A DNA stretch of 64,000 nt from Allobranchiibius huperziae (GTDB lineage: Bacteria; Actinomycetota; Actinomycetes; Actinomycetales; Dermatophilaceae): NCBI RefSeq assembly GCF_013410455.1, contig NZ_JACCFW010000001.1:3178929-3242928 (forward strand), in the 5' to 3' direction. The notes below the pieces were generated by a model that was not told where the DNA came from, made no database searches, and saw only the letters and a list, made by a program, of their open reading frames with translations. Below, piece after piece: positions 1-8,113 of the stretch (positions are counted from its first letter, which is position 1; the number at the start of each line of letters is the position of its first letter). Made by a program: the position numbers and the translations under genes.

Positions 1-28
1 GAATCCGCTCGCCGGTCTGCGCGGATGA
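1..28 (+). CDS. 3' end of the gene upstream of mftE (possibly mftC)
   Basis: Frame 2 reads NPLAGLRG and stops at TGA 26-28, overlapping the mftE start as ATGA. The same 4-bp coupling is used by the next genes, so this is probably the last codons of the preceding operon member. By position it could be the radical SAM gene mftC, but eight residues cannot prove that. Confidence 0.35.
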
Positions 29-852
29 TCACGGGGCCGGGCGGGTCGGGCGGGCCCAGTGCGCGTCGCACGCCGCCCGGCCCGCCCGCGTCCTCGTTCG
101 CGCGGTGGACCTCCCCGCAGGCCGAGGGCGGCCCCACGTTGATCGTGCCGGTCGGATCCCTGGAGCAGCACGGGCCGCATCTGCCGCTCGACACCGACAG
201 CGTGATCGCCGTCGCCGCAGCGACGTCGGCGGCCGAACTGCTGACGGCCGGTGGCGAGTACGTCGCGGTGGCCCCGGTCGTCGCCTACGGCGCCTCGGGA
301 GAGCACCAGGACTTCGCGGGCACGGTGTCGATCGGGCGCGACGTGCTCACCGCGGTACTGATCGAGATCGGCCGCAGCGTCGGCACCTGGACGACGCGCC
401 TGGTCTTCGTCAACGCGCACGGAGGCAACGGGGCGGCCGTACGCGACGCGGTGCGGCTGCTGCGCGCGGAGTCCAGGGACGTGTCCTGGGTGGCGGCCGG
501 AGTGCCGGGCGGCGATGCGCATGCGGGCCATGTGGAGACGAGCATGATGCTGCACCTGCGCCCCGCGTCCGTGCACATGGATCGCGCGGTCCGCGGCACG
601 GGCGGCGCGATCGAGCAGCTGCTCCCCGCCCTGCGGGAGGGTGGCGTACGCGCGGTGTCGCCGACCGGCGTGCTCGGAGATCCGCGCACGGCGGACGCCC
701 AGGACGGCGCGCGCCTGTGCGGTCTGATCGCCCACGACGTCGCCGACCGCATCCGCCACGGATGCGTCGATGACGCCGGACTCCTGACGGCCCCTGCCCG
801 GGAGACCGTGGCATCGCCGCAGCCGCCCGGCGTACCGGCAGGCTCGCGGTGA
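25..852 (+). CDS. mftE: MftE, mycofactocin precursor peptide peptidase (creatininase family)
   Basis: 275-residue creatininase-fold metalloamidase. The family MftE releases the C-terminal Val-Tyr-derived piece from the MftC-modified MftA peptide during mycofactocin synthesis. The metal-binding motif EQHGPHLPLDTD is at about residues 47-58 and the second signature NAHGGNG lies near residue 130. The first 30 or so residues are a Gly/Pro/Arg-rich extension compared with typical members, so the true start could be later, but the ATG at 25 is coupled to an upstream stop (ATGA). The stop overlaps the next GTG start by 4 bp. The assignment rests on the family motifs plus the adjacent mftF and mftD. 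Confidence 0.88.
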   Translation: MITGPGGSGGPSARRTPPGPPASSFARWTSPQAEGGPTLIVPVGSLEQHGPHLPLDTDSVIAVAAATSAAELLTAGGEYVAVAPVVAYGASGEHQDFAGTVSIGRDVLTAVLIEIGRSVGTWTTRLVFVNAHGGNGAAVRDAVRLLRAESRDVSWVAAGVPGGDAHAGHVETSMMLHLRPASVHMDRAVRGTGGAIEQLLPALREGGVRAVSPTGVLGDPRTADAQDGARLCGLIAHDVADRIRHGCVDDAGLLTAPARETVASPQPPGVPAGSR

Positions 853-1634
853 CGGGTCCGGCCGCCCTGGTCACCGGCGCCGCCCGCGGCATCGGTGCCG
901 CGACCTGCCGCCGACTGGCGCAGCGCGGGCTGCACGTGATCGCGGTCGACGCGTGCCTCGGCGCGGAGCAGGGGCGGTTCGCGGGCGCCGTACCGGCAGA
1001 CCTGGCCATGCTGCAGGCCGAGCTCGGCGACAGCGTCACGACCGTGCGGGCCGACGTACGCGACGCCCGTGCTTTCGCGGCGGGTATCGCCGACGCGCTG
1101 GCAGCCGCCGACGGACTGCGCACCGTGGTGGCCGCGGCGGCGCTCATCGATGGCGGGGACGACCTCTGGAGCACCGATCCCGCCGTCCTGGAGGCGATGT
1201 GGCGCACCGACGTCGTCGGCGTCTGGAACACCGCAGCCGCCTGCGTGCCGGCGCTGCTCGCGACCGCGGACGGCGGAGGTGACGCCTCGTTCGTCGCGAT
1301 CGCGTCCGCGGCCGGCGATCGGGGTCTGTGGCACCTGGCGGCCTACTGCACCGTGAAACACGCGGTCGTCGGGCTCGTGCGCGGGCTGGCCGCCGACCTG
1401 CAGGGCCGAGGCGTCGCCGTCAGCGCCGTGTCCCCCGGGTCGACCGCGACGCCGATGCTCACGGCGACGGCCGCGATCTACGGACTGACGGACACCTCCG
1501 AGCTCGCGCGCGAGATGACCGCTCGCGTACCCCTCGCCCCCGACGACATCGCGCAGGTCATCGAGACCGCGTGCCTCGCCGGTCCGGTCACGCACGGATC
1601 GATCTTCGACGCGACGGGCGGGTTCGGCGCATGA
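849..1634 (+). CDS. SDR-family oxidoreductase inside the mycofactocin operon
   Basis: 261-residue classical short-chain dehydrogenase. The nucleotide-binding motif TGAARGIG is at residues 9-16 and the catalytic YCTVK (YxxxK) follows a conserved Ser in IASAAG. It starts with GTG overlapping the mftE stop (GTGA) and ends overlapping mftF (ATGA), so it is an integral operon member. Known mycofactocin-dependent SDRs hold NAD(H) non-exchangeably and pass electrons to mycofactocin. Location makes that role likely here, but the substrate cannot be read from sequence. No obvious insertion near the cofactor site was identified by eye. Confidence 0.8.
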   Translation: MTGPAALVTGAARGIGAATCRRLAQRGLHVIAVDACLGAEQGRFAGAVPADLAMLQAELGDSVTTVRADVRDARAFAAGIADALAAADGLRTVVAAAALIDGGDDLWSTDPAVLEAMWRTDVVGVWNTAAACVPALLATADGGGDASFVAIASAAGDRGLWHLAAYCTVKHAVVGLVRGLAADLQGRGVAVSAVSPGSTATPMLTATAAIYGLTDTSELAREMTARVPLAPDDIAQVIETACLAGPVTHGSIFDATGGFGA

Positions 1635-3127
1635 GCACCGTCGACTCCCTGGTGCCGCCGGGCGTGCGGGTGCGGCTCAGCGACGACGTCGTGCGCTGCG
1701 ACGACGGCCAGACCCTCTTCGGCACCCGCAGCGGACGCATCCTGCGACTGGCGCCGGTCGCGGTGCGAATACTGCAGGACGGCGACTTCACCGTCTCCGA
1801 CCGCACCGGCGCCGTGCTGTCCCGCGCGCTCTTCGACCGCGGCATGGCCGACCCGCTGTGGCCGGCGCGTCCGGCCGAGACCGACCCGGCGCGGGCGTTG
1901 CACGACGTCACGGTGGTCGTGCCGGTGCGCGATCGCACCTCGGCGCTCCAGGCCCTGCTGGAGGCTCTGCCGCCGGTCGGCGACGTGGTCGTCGTCGACG
2001 ACGGCTCCCGCGATCCCGAGGCCGTCCGGGCGGCGTGCGAACGAGCGCGGGCGCGGGTCGTGCGTCATCAGGTGTCCCACGGGCCGGCTGCCGCACGCAA
2101 TACCGGGATCTCCTGCTGCACCACCGATTTCGTCGCGGTGATCGACTCCGACGTGATCCCCGAGGAGCACGCACTCGCGCGCCTGCGCCGCCACTTCGAC
2201 GATCCGCTGGTCGGCGTCGCCGGCCCGCGCATCATGGGCGCGCAGGTCTGCGGCACCGGATGGATCGCACGATACGAGGCGGCGTCCTCCTCCCTGGACC
2301 TCGGGCCCGTCGCCGGTCCCGTCGCCCCGCTGACCAGGTTGTCCTACCTGCCGTCGGCCACCCTGATGCTGCGCGTGGCCGCACTCGGATCGGGGTTCGA
2401 CCCCGACCTGCACGTGGCCGAGGACGTCGACCTCGTGTGGCGGATGGTCGCCTCGGGCTGGCGGGCGCGCTACGCACCCGAGGCCCGCGTGCACCACGAC
2501 CACCGCACGACCACGGGCGCGTGGGTCGCCCGCAAGTCGTTCTACGGCACCGGAGCGGCCCTGCTCGCGCAGCGGCACGGGGCCCTGGTCGCCCCGATGC
2601 GACTGCATCCGCTGAGCGCGGCGGTGGTCGCGTTCGCCGCGACCCAGCGTCGCCGCACCGTCACCGCGGCCGCGGCTCTGGCCGGGGTGCAGCTGCTCCT
2701 GACCGCCCAGCGGGTGCGCACCCAGCACCGCCACCATCCGGTCCGGCTCGGAGCGACGCTCACCGCGATGTCCCTGACCGCGGCCGCCATGCAGACCGGC
2801 GCCGCACTGACCCGCCACCACTGGCCGGTGGCCCTGCTGCTCGCGACCCGGTCGCGGCGCGCCCGTCGGATGCTCGTGCTCGCCGCACTCACCTGCGGTG
2901 CCCGCGGGCACCGCGAGAGCGAGCTGGACCCGGTGCGCTACCTGCTGGCCCGCCGCGCCGACGACCTGGCGTACGGGTTCGGGCTCTGGCGCGGTGCGCT
3001 CGCCGCGCGCTCGCCGCGGTGCCTGCTTCCGTCGTTCACCTCCCTGTGCGCCACCCGGACCGCCCCACCGTCGCCCGTGGGCGACGCACCCCTCACCCCC
3101 ACGAGAGAAGGAACGCGCCATGGCTGA
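1631..3127 (+). CDS. mftF: MftF, mycofactocin glycosyltransferase
   Basis: 498 residues starting at the ATG that overlaps the SDR stop (ATGA). Residues 1-90 form an N-terminal region with HPr/PqqD-like character (GQTLFGTRSGRILRL). A GT2 domain follows from about residue 92 (VTVVVPVRDR), with the DxD-type metal/nucleotide-sugar motif DSD at 172-174 and EDVDLVWR further on. The C-terminal part is hydrophobic and basic, suggesting membrane association. Family members attach beta-1,4-linked glucose units to premycofactocin. Its stop overlaps the mftD start by 8 bp. Length fits the family (about 470-500 residues). Confidence 0.88.
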   Translation: MSTVDSLVPPGVRVRLSDDVVRCDDGQTLFGTRSGRILRLAPVAVRILQDGDFTVSDRTGAVLSRALFDRGMADPLWPARPAETDPARALHDVTVVVPVRDRTSALQALLEALPPVGDVVVVDDGSRDPEAVRAACERARARVVRHQVSHGPAAARNTGISCCTTDFVAVIDSDVIPEEHALARLRRHFDDPLVGVAGPRIMGAQVCGTGWIARYEAASSSLDLGPVAGPVAPLTRLSYLPSATLMLRVAALGSGFDPDLHVAEDVDLVWRMVASGWRARYAPEARVHHDHRTTTGAWVARKSFYGTGAALLAQRHGALVAPMRLHPLSAAVVAFAATQRRRTVTAAAALAGVQLLLTAQRVRTQHRHHPVRLGATLTAMSLTAAAMQTGAALTRHHWPVALLLATRSRRARRMLVLAALTCGARGHRESELDPVRYLLARRADDLAYGFGLWRGALAARSPRCLLPSFTSLCATRTAPPSPVGDAPLTPTREGTRHG

Positions 3128-4319
3128 GCACCGCTGGTTCGAGACGGTCGCTGTCGCGCAGGAACGCGCGAAGAAGCGGCTCCCCCCGTCGGTCTACAAG
3201 GCGCTGCTCGCGGGCAGCGAGAAGGGGGTCACGTACGCCGACAACATGGCCGCCTTCGGCGAGCTGGGCTTCGCGCCGCACGTCGCCGGACAGCCGGCCG
3301 AGCGTTCCCTGGCCACCCGCGCGCTGGACCAGGACATGTCGATGCCGGTGATGATCTCGCCGACCGGCGTGCAGGCCGTGCACCCCGAGGGCGAGGTCGC
3401 CGTCGCGCGCGCGGCCGCCGCGCGTGGAGTGGCGATGGGGCTCAGCTCGTTCGCGAGCAAGCCCGTCGAGGAGGTCGTCGCCGCCAACCCGCAGACGTTC
3501 TTCCAGATGTACTGGATGGGTGGCCGGGACGCGATGGCGACCCGGATGGAGCGGGCGCGGGCGGCCGGCGTGGTCGGTGTGATCGCCACGACCGACTGGT
3601 CCTTCTCCAACGGCCGCGACTGGGGCAGCCCGATCATCCCGGCGCGGATGGACCTGCGCACCATGATCACCCGGTCGCCGGAAGCCATTCGCCGACCGCG
3701 CTGGTTCCTCGACTTCGCCAAGACCGGACGCCCCCCGGAGTTGACCGCCCCCAACCTCGGACCCGAGGGCAGCAGGGCACCCGGCTTCTTCGAGGCGTAT
3801 GGCGAGTGGATGCAGACGCCGCCGCCCACCTGGGACGACATCGCCTGGATGGCGGAGGAGTGGGGTGGCACGTTCGTGCTGAAGGGCGTGTGCCGGGTCG
3901 ACGACGCGCGGCGCGCCGTGGACGCCGGGGTGAGCGCGATCTCGGTGTCCAACCACGGTGGCAACAACCTCGACAGCACGCCGGCGACGATCCGGTGCCT
4001 GCCCGCGGTCGTCGAGGCCGTCGGCGATCAGATCGACGTCGTCCTGGACGGCGGGGTGCGCCGCGGCAGCGACGTGGTGAAGGCGGTGGCGCTCGGCGCG
4101 AAGGCGGCGCTGATCGGGCGCGCGTACCTGTGGGGGCTCGCGGCCGGCGGGCAGCCGGGTGTCGAGAACGTGCTGGACGTCCTGCGCGGCGGTATCGACT
4201 CCGCGCTGCGTGGCATCGGCAAGGCCGACGTGCACGACCTCACCCCGGACGACGTGCTGATCCCGGACGGTTTCCTGCGGACGCTGGGGGTGTCCGACCC
4301 GGCGTACGTGATGCACTGA
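3120..4319 (+). CDS. mftD: MftD, premycofactocin synthase (FMN-dependent)
   Basis: 399-residue member of the lactate dehydrogenase/glycolate oxidase FMN family. MftD oxidatively deaminates the AHDP intermediate to premycofactocin, the redox-active core. The active-site signature SNHGGNNLDS is present near residue 280, followed by VVLDGGVRRGSDVVKAVALG and LIGRAY, the FMN phosphate-binding region. ATG at 3120 is chosen because AGAGAAGGAA lies just upstream and the protein then starts like other MftD proteins; longer in-frame starts would lie inside mftF. Unusually it is the last gene, after mftF, rather than between mftC and mftE. Confidence 0.92.
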   Translation: MAEHRWFETVAVAQERAKKRLPPSVYKALLAGSEKGVTYADNMAAFGELGFAPHVAGQPAERSLATRALDQDMSMPVMISPTGVQAVHPEGEVAVARAAAARGVAMGLSSFASKPVEEVVAANPQTFFQMYWMGGRDAMATRMERARAAGVVGVIATTDWSFSNGRDWGSPIIPARMDLRTMITRSPEAIRRPRWFLDFAKTGRPPELTAPNLGPEGSRAPGFFEAYGEWMQTPPPTWDDIAWMAEEWGGTFVLKGVCRVDDARRAVDAGVSAISVSNHGGNNLDSTPATIRCLPAVVEAVGDQIDVVLDGGVRRGSDVVKAVALGAKAALIGRAYLWGLAAGGQPGVENVLDVLRGGIDSALRGIGKADVHDLTPDDVLIPDGFLRTLGVSDPAYVMH

Positions 4320-4407
4320 GACGCTTGTTGTCATCGTGTATGAACAGACGAGAGACGGTCATGGCATGGCGGGGGGTCTCTTGACCTGATCCATAGCAAC
4401 TCTTTGT

Positions 4408-4431
4408 TGTCGGCCAGGTGGCGCGCCGACA
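4408..4431 (+). promoter_or_regulatory. Small hairpin in the leader of the SGNH hydrolase gene
   Basis: TGTCGGC (4408-4414) and GCCGACA (4425-4431) form 7-bp arms with a 10-nt loop, ending 11 nt before the ATG and abutting the AGGGTGAG ribosome-binding region. It could modulate translation or simply be chance in GC-rich DNA. The rest of the 4320-4442 spacer shows no clear promoter. Confidence 0.25.
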
Positions 4432-4442
4432 GGGTGAGTCAC

Positions 4443-5498
4443 ATGAGAACCCCTGCCCGCCTGTCGACCCTCGCGGGCGCACTGGCCACCACCCTGACCA
4501 TCGCCGCGCTCGGCGCCACCCCCGCTCATGCGGTCACGAAGACCTACGTCGCACTGGGCGATTCGTATTCCGCAGGCGTCGGGAGCGGCGGCTCCACCGA
4601 CAGCACGTGCTACCGCTCGCCCTACGGGTACGCACCGCTGATCGCCAAGCAGCGCGGTCTCACCCTCAGCTATCAGGCCTGCAGCGGCGCCACCACCGCC
4701 GACGTCACCAGTAAGCAGCTGGGAGCGCTCAGCAGCGCCACGTCGTACGTCTCCATGACGATCGGCGGAAACGATGTGGGCTTCGCCAACACCATCACCG
4801 AATGCGCGAAACCGGCCTGGGCCAGCGACTGCGCGGGCTCCATCAACGCCGGGCGCGCGATCCTGACCAACTCGATGCCCGGCCGCTACGCCGCCCTCTT
4901 CTCCTCCATCGCCGGCCGCGCCACGACCGCCAAAGTGGCCATCGGCGGCTACCCGCACATCTTCCAGGGCGAGGACTGCAACCTCGCGACCTTCTTCAGC
5001 CCCTCGGACGAGCAGGGCATCAACTCCGCGACCGACGACCTCGACAGCCTGATCAGCACGAAGGCGCGAGCCGCCGGGTTCACCTTCGTCGACCCGCGCG
5101 CGGCGTTCACCGGCCACGCGGTGTGCGACAGCACCGAGTGGATCAACGGCCTGTCCAATCCGATCGTCGACTCCTACCACCCGAACAAGGCCGGGAACGT
5201 CGGCTACGCGACGCTGTTCGGCCCGGCACTCACCGGCGTGGCGTACTCGGCACTGCGCACGGCGGCTGCCGCGCCGTCCGGACCGACGCTCCGAGTGCAG
5301 GCCGACAAGGTGCTGGCGATGGGCCTCACCTCACCGGCCAACCTGCGGCGCGCACGTGCAGCAGGCGTCGACCCCGCCGAAGTGACCCGATTGATGTCGG
5401 CGCTGCGGTCGGCGGACAGTGTGACGGTGGACAGGGCGCTCGCGCGATTGCACGCCCTCGACCGCCACGCCACAGCAGTGCTCGCCGCGCGCGCATGA
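4443..5498 (+). CDS. Exported SGNH-family lipase/esterase
   Basis: 351 residues. Residues 1-31 are a Sec signal peptide ending in TPAHA. The SGNH hydrolase blocks follow: ALGDSYSAG (block I, nucleophile Ser), TIGGNDVGF (block III) and DSYHPNKAG (block V, catalytic Asp/His). It resembles Streptomyces GDSL lipases and phospholipases, which hydrolyse lipid esters outside the cell. About 80 residues after block V form an Ala/Arg-rich C-terminal extension of unknown role. The start at 4443 is preferred because it begins the signal peptide; an upstream in-frame start would put charged residues before it. Confidence 0.85.
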   Translation: MRTPARLSTLAGALATTLTIAALGATPAHAVTKTYVALGDSYSAGVGSGGSTDSTCYRSPYGYAPLIAKQRGLTLSYQACSGATTADVTSKQLGALSSATSYVSMTIGGNDVGFANTITECAKPAWASDCAGSINAGRAILTNSMPGRYAALFSSIAGRATTAKVAIGGYPHIFQGEDCNLATFFSPSDEQGINSATDDLDSLISTKARAAGFTFVDPRAAFTGHAVCDSTEWINGLSNPIVDSYHPNKAGNVGYATLFGPALTGVAYSALRTAAAAPSGPTLRVQADKVLAMGLTSPANLRRARAAGVDPAEVTRLMSALRSADSVTVDRALARLHALDRHATAVLAARA

Positions 5499-5553
5499 CG
5501 GTCCGCCATGGACATGCGTTGCGTTCGGCACGTCCGCGAGCAAGGGTGGAGTC

Positions 5554-6030
5554 ATGAGTGATGACAAGAGAATCGTGGTCCAACGACAGATCGACGAGCC
5601 CGCGCAGGTGATCTTCGAGGTGCTCACCGATCCACACCGCCACAAGGAGCTGGACGGCTCCGGTTTCGTGCGCGGCGTCGACAACCCCCAGCGCATCACC
5701 AAGGTCGGCGACGTCTTCACCGTCGACATGGAGGGTGATCACATGGGTGGGGAGTACCAGACCGACAACCACGTGACCGGCTATGTGCCCGACAAGCTGA
5801 TCGCCTGGAAGACCGCTCCGGCCGGCACCGAACCGCCCGGGTGGGAGTGGATGTACGAGCTCGAGCCGCAGGGCCCGGATTCGACGAACGTCACCCTCAC
5901 CTACGACTGGAGCAAGGTGACCGACAAGGACCTGCTGTCCAAGATCACCTTCCCCTTGGTCCCCGAGAAGGACCTGGAGGCGTCGCTCGGCAACCTCGCG
6001 TCAGCCGTTTCGGACGCGAAGCACGTCTGA
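5554..6030 (+). CDS. SRPBCC (START/Bet v1-like) family protein
   Basis: 158 residues fitting the polyketide cyclase/AHSA1 SRPBCC fold: an N-terminal strand VVQRQIDEPAQVIFEVLTD, a mid region with TVDMEGDHMGGEYQTDNHV, and a C-terminal helix. Such proteins bind hydrophobic ligands or act as stress-related chaperone cofactors. No catalytic residues can be assigned. It stands alone between the lipase and a terminator at 6050-6076, so it is probably monocistronic. Confidence 0.75.
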   Translation: MSDDKRIVVQRQIDEPAQVIFEVLTDPHRHKELDGSGFVRGVDNPQRITKVGDVFTVDMEGDHMGGEYQTDNHVTGYVPDKLIAWKTAPAGTEPPGWEWMYELEPQGPDSTNVTLTYDWSKVTDKDLLSKITFPLVPEKDLEASLGNLASAVSDAKHV

Positions 6031-6049
6031 GAGCTCCTTCACAGCAACG

Positions 6050-6076
6050 GTGCCCGTGCCTCCCAGGCGCGGGCAC
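6050..6076 (+). terminator. Hairpin terminator after the SRPBCC gene
   Basis: GTGCCCG pairs with CGGGCAC, and an inner GCCT pairs with AGGC around a CCC loop, giving a stem of about 12 bp (one G-T wobble). It lies 20 nt past the SRPBCC stop and before the protease GTG at 6089. There is no strong T tract, as is common in actinobacterial terminators. Confidence 0.65.
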
Positions 6077-6088
6077 TAGCTTGTTCGG

Positions 6089-6892
6089 GTGCCGTCGACG
6101 CAACTCGCGATCGCCGCCGCCATCGCGGCGGTCGCTCTCGGTCTCCCGCCCGGTGAGCTCTTCGCCCCATCGGACCAGTCCGATCAGCCGCACTCCATCA
6201 GCGTGCGGGCCTTGCCGACCGTCGCGGCGCTCTTCGCCGGCGGCGACGTCAGCCAGGACCACACCTGCACGGCCAGCGTCGTGTCCAGCACCACCGGCGA
6301 CCTCCTGATCACCGCGGCCCACTGCGTGTCGGGGAACGGCAAGGGGATGAAGGTCGTGCCCGGTTACGACGCCGGCGACGCGCCGTACGGCGTCTGGCCG
6401 GTCACGGCAGTCTTCGTGGACAGCGCCTGGCGATCGGATACGAGCGAGGCCGACGACGTCGCCTTCCTGCGGGTGGCTCGCACGGTGGTGGGGGGCACCA
6501 CGCGCCGGCTGCAGGACGTGACGGGCGCGAACACACTGGGCGACACGCCCGCACCCTCGACCAGCATCACCGTCCAGGGGTTCAATGCCGGCCGCGACGA
6601 TCACGCCGTGTCGTGCACGGTCGGCCTGGACATGACCGTCACCGACCCGACGTTCCGCTGCGGCGGCTACGTGTCCGGCTCGAGCGGCAGTCCATGGCTG
6701 GCTACCGGGGCCGACGGGATCACCCGGGTCACCGGGGTCATCGGCGGCCCGGATGAAGGCGGCTGCACCGACGCCACGTCGTACAGCCCGGTCTTCGCCG
6801 CGAAGACGGCCGCGCTGCTCGCACGTGCGGAGCGCTCGGGCAACGACGGTGACACCGCCCCGGACGCGGGCCCGGCCTCCGACTGCAGCTGA
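6089..6892 (+). CDS. Secreted trypsin-like serine protease (S1 family)
   Basis: 267 residues with an N-terminal hydrophobic export signal. The catalytic triad is visible: His in LITAAHC, Asp in EADDVAFLRV, Ser in SGSSGSPW. Cysteines in TCTASV/AAHC and SCTV/RCGG suggest two disulfides typical of chymotrypsin-like proteases. A C-terminal tail of about 25 Asp/Gly-rich residues ends in CS. It probably degrades proteins or peptides outside the cell. GTG at 6089 is the first usable start after the hairpin. Confidence 0.82.
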   Translation: MPSTQLAIAAAIAAVALGLPPGELFAPSDQSDQPHSISVRALPTVAALFAGGDVSQDHTCTASVVSSTTGDLLITAAHCVSGNGKGMKVVPGYDAGDAPYGVWPVTAVFVDSAWRSDTSEADDVAFLRVARTVVGGTTRRLQDVTGANTLGDTPAPSTSITVQGFNAGRDDHAVSCTVGLDMTVTDPTFRCGGYVSGSSGSPWLATGADGITRVTGVIGGPDEGGCTDATSYSPVFAAKTAALLARAERSGNDGDTAPDAGPASDCS

Positions 6893-6910
6893 CGCACTGC
6901 CGCCGGACGC

Positions 6911-7174
6911 TCAGACGCGCTCGTCCAACCACCCGTCATGCTCCTCGGCGAGCGCCGTGAAGCGTTCGACCAGAGCACGTGCTGGGGCTGAGGCGGGGTC
7001 GTCGATCGTGTCGAGTCCGACGTAGACGGCCCACTCGTGGGACTCCGAATCGTCCTCTCCCGCGAGCGCTTCCCGAGTGACGCGCACCTGGGTGAAGGCC
7101 TCCTCGGCGCGCAGCTCCTCGGCCACGTCCTCGGCGTCCTCGCGTTCGGGGAAGATCAGCAGGTACTCGATCAC
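6911..7174 (-). CDS. RraB-like (ribonuclease E inhibitor family) small protein
   Basis: 87-residue acidic protein beginning at GTG 7174 (VIEYLLIFPE). The pattern fits the RraB/DUF695-type ferredoxin-like fold: a helix EDAEDVAEELRAEEAF, a strand VRVTRE, then SHEWAVYVGLDT and a C-terminal helix. Enterobacterial RraB binds RNase E. In Actinobacteria the role of these short homologues is not established. It is convergent with the protease gene (18-bp gap). Confidence 0.6.
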   Translation of the reverse strand: MIEYLLIFPEREDAEDVAEELRAEEAFTQVRVTREALAGEDDSESHEWAVYVGLDTIDDPASAPARALVERFTALAEEHDGWLDERV

Positions 7175-7238
7175 GACACCACCATGCCAAACAGACCGGT
7201 CGCCGCGCGGTCGACACCCGGACGCCATGGGCACGGCA

Positions 7239-8057
7239 TCAGAAACGCCAGTCCTGCGCGCCGTCGTGCAGCACCGCCGCCGCCCCGGCCCGCACGCCGG
7301 AGGCGAGCGCCGCACGCCGGTCGGCTCCCCCCGCAAGAGCGGCGGCAAGAGCTCCGGCGAAGGCATCACCAGCGCCGGTGGTGTCGACCGGATCCTCCAC
7401 CCGCTCTGCCGGCACCACCACGTCACCCCAGCGCACGTCGCCGGATCCTGCGGTCACGACAGCGCGCGCCATGTCGAACCCCGCCTCGCGCAGCTCCTCG
7501 GCCTCGACAGCGTTGACGATCACCGTGTCGCAGGCATCCAGCAGCTCGTCCTCGAGGCGCCGCCACGGCGAGGGGTTCAGCAGGACGGTGCACCCGACCG
7601 CCCGCGCCTGGCGCACCGCATCGCGCACCGCCGTGACCGGCACCTCCAACTGGAGCAGGAGCACATCGGCAGGCTGCAGGCGCAGGGCCTGAACCTCGGC
7701 GTCGCCGACCTGCTCGTTGGCTCCCGGCACCACCACGATGGTGTTCTCGCCGGCGTCGTCGACCGTGACGAGAGCGTGCCCGGTGGCGACGGCCGGCGGG
7801 ACGCGCACCCCGTCGACGTCGACGTTGCGCTCGGCGAGGGCCGCCCGATAGGCCGGCCCCTCGTCGCCGTCGCCCACGCAGCCGATCAGTCGGGTGACCA
7901 CGCCTGCCCGCGCGGCGGCGGCTGCCTGGTTGGCGCCCTTCCCGCCCGGTCGGCGTTCGACGGACGTGCCCGTCACCGTCTGGCCCGGCGTCGGCAGCCG
8001 CTGCGCCCGCACGACCACGTCGATGTTGAGCGAGCCCAGGACGACGACGTCTGCCAT
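7239..8057 (-). CDS. rbsK: Ribokinase / PfkB-family sugar kinase
   Basis: 272 residues with PfkB signatures: N-terminal GSLNIDVVV, signature 1 RRPGGKGANQAAAAARAG and signature 2 DTTGAGDAFAGALAAAL, which holds the catalytic Asp in GAGD. NPSPW and NAVEAEEL match ribokinase. The product would phosphorylate ribose (or a related sugar) with ATP. It is slightly shorter than E. coli RbsK (309). No ribose transporter is adjacent; the sugar importer at 50362-55101 is too far away to be linked by position. Confidence 0.82.
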   Translation of the reverse strand: MADVVVLGSLNIDVVVRAQRLPTPGQTVTGTSVERRPGGKGANQAAAAARAGVVTRLIGCVGDGDEGPAYRAALAERNVDVDGVRVPPAVATGHALVTVDDAGENTIVVVPGANEQVGDAEVQALRLQPADVLLLQLEVPVTAVRDAVRQARAVGCTVLLNPSPWRRLEDELLDACDTVIVNAVEAEELREAGFDMARAVVTAGSGDVRWGDVVVPAERVEDPVDTTGAGDAFAGALAAALAGGADRRAALASGVRAGAAAVLHDGAQDWRF

Positions 8058-8113
8058 GCGATCGATTCCACCACGACACGGGTAGCCCCGACACTTCGCC
8101 GTGGCCTGCGCGA

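Noticed and set aside
285-3121. Long leftward reading frames opposite the mft genes (for example 285-1595 and 1478-3121)
   Set aside because: They are antisense shadows caused by high GC at codon position 3; composition is Arg/Gly/His-rich and the forward genes have clear family motifs and overlaps.
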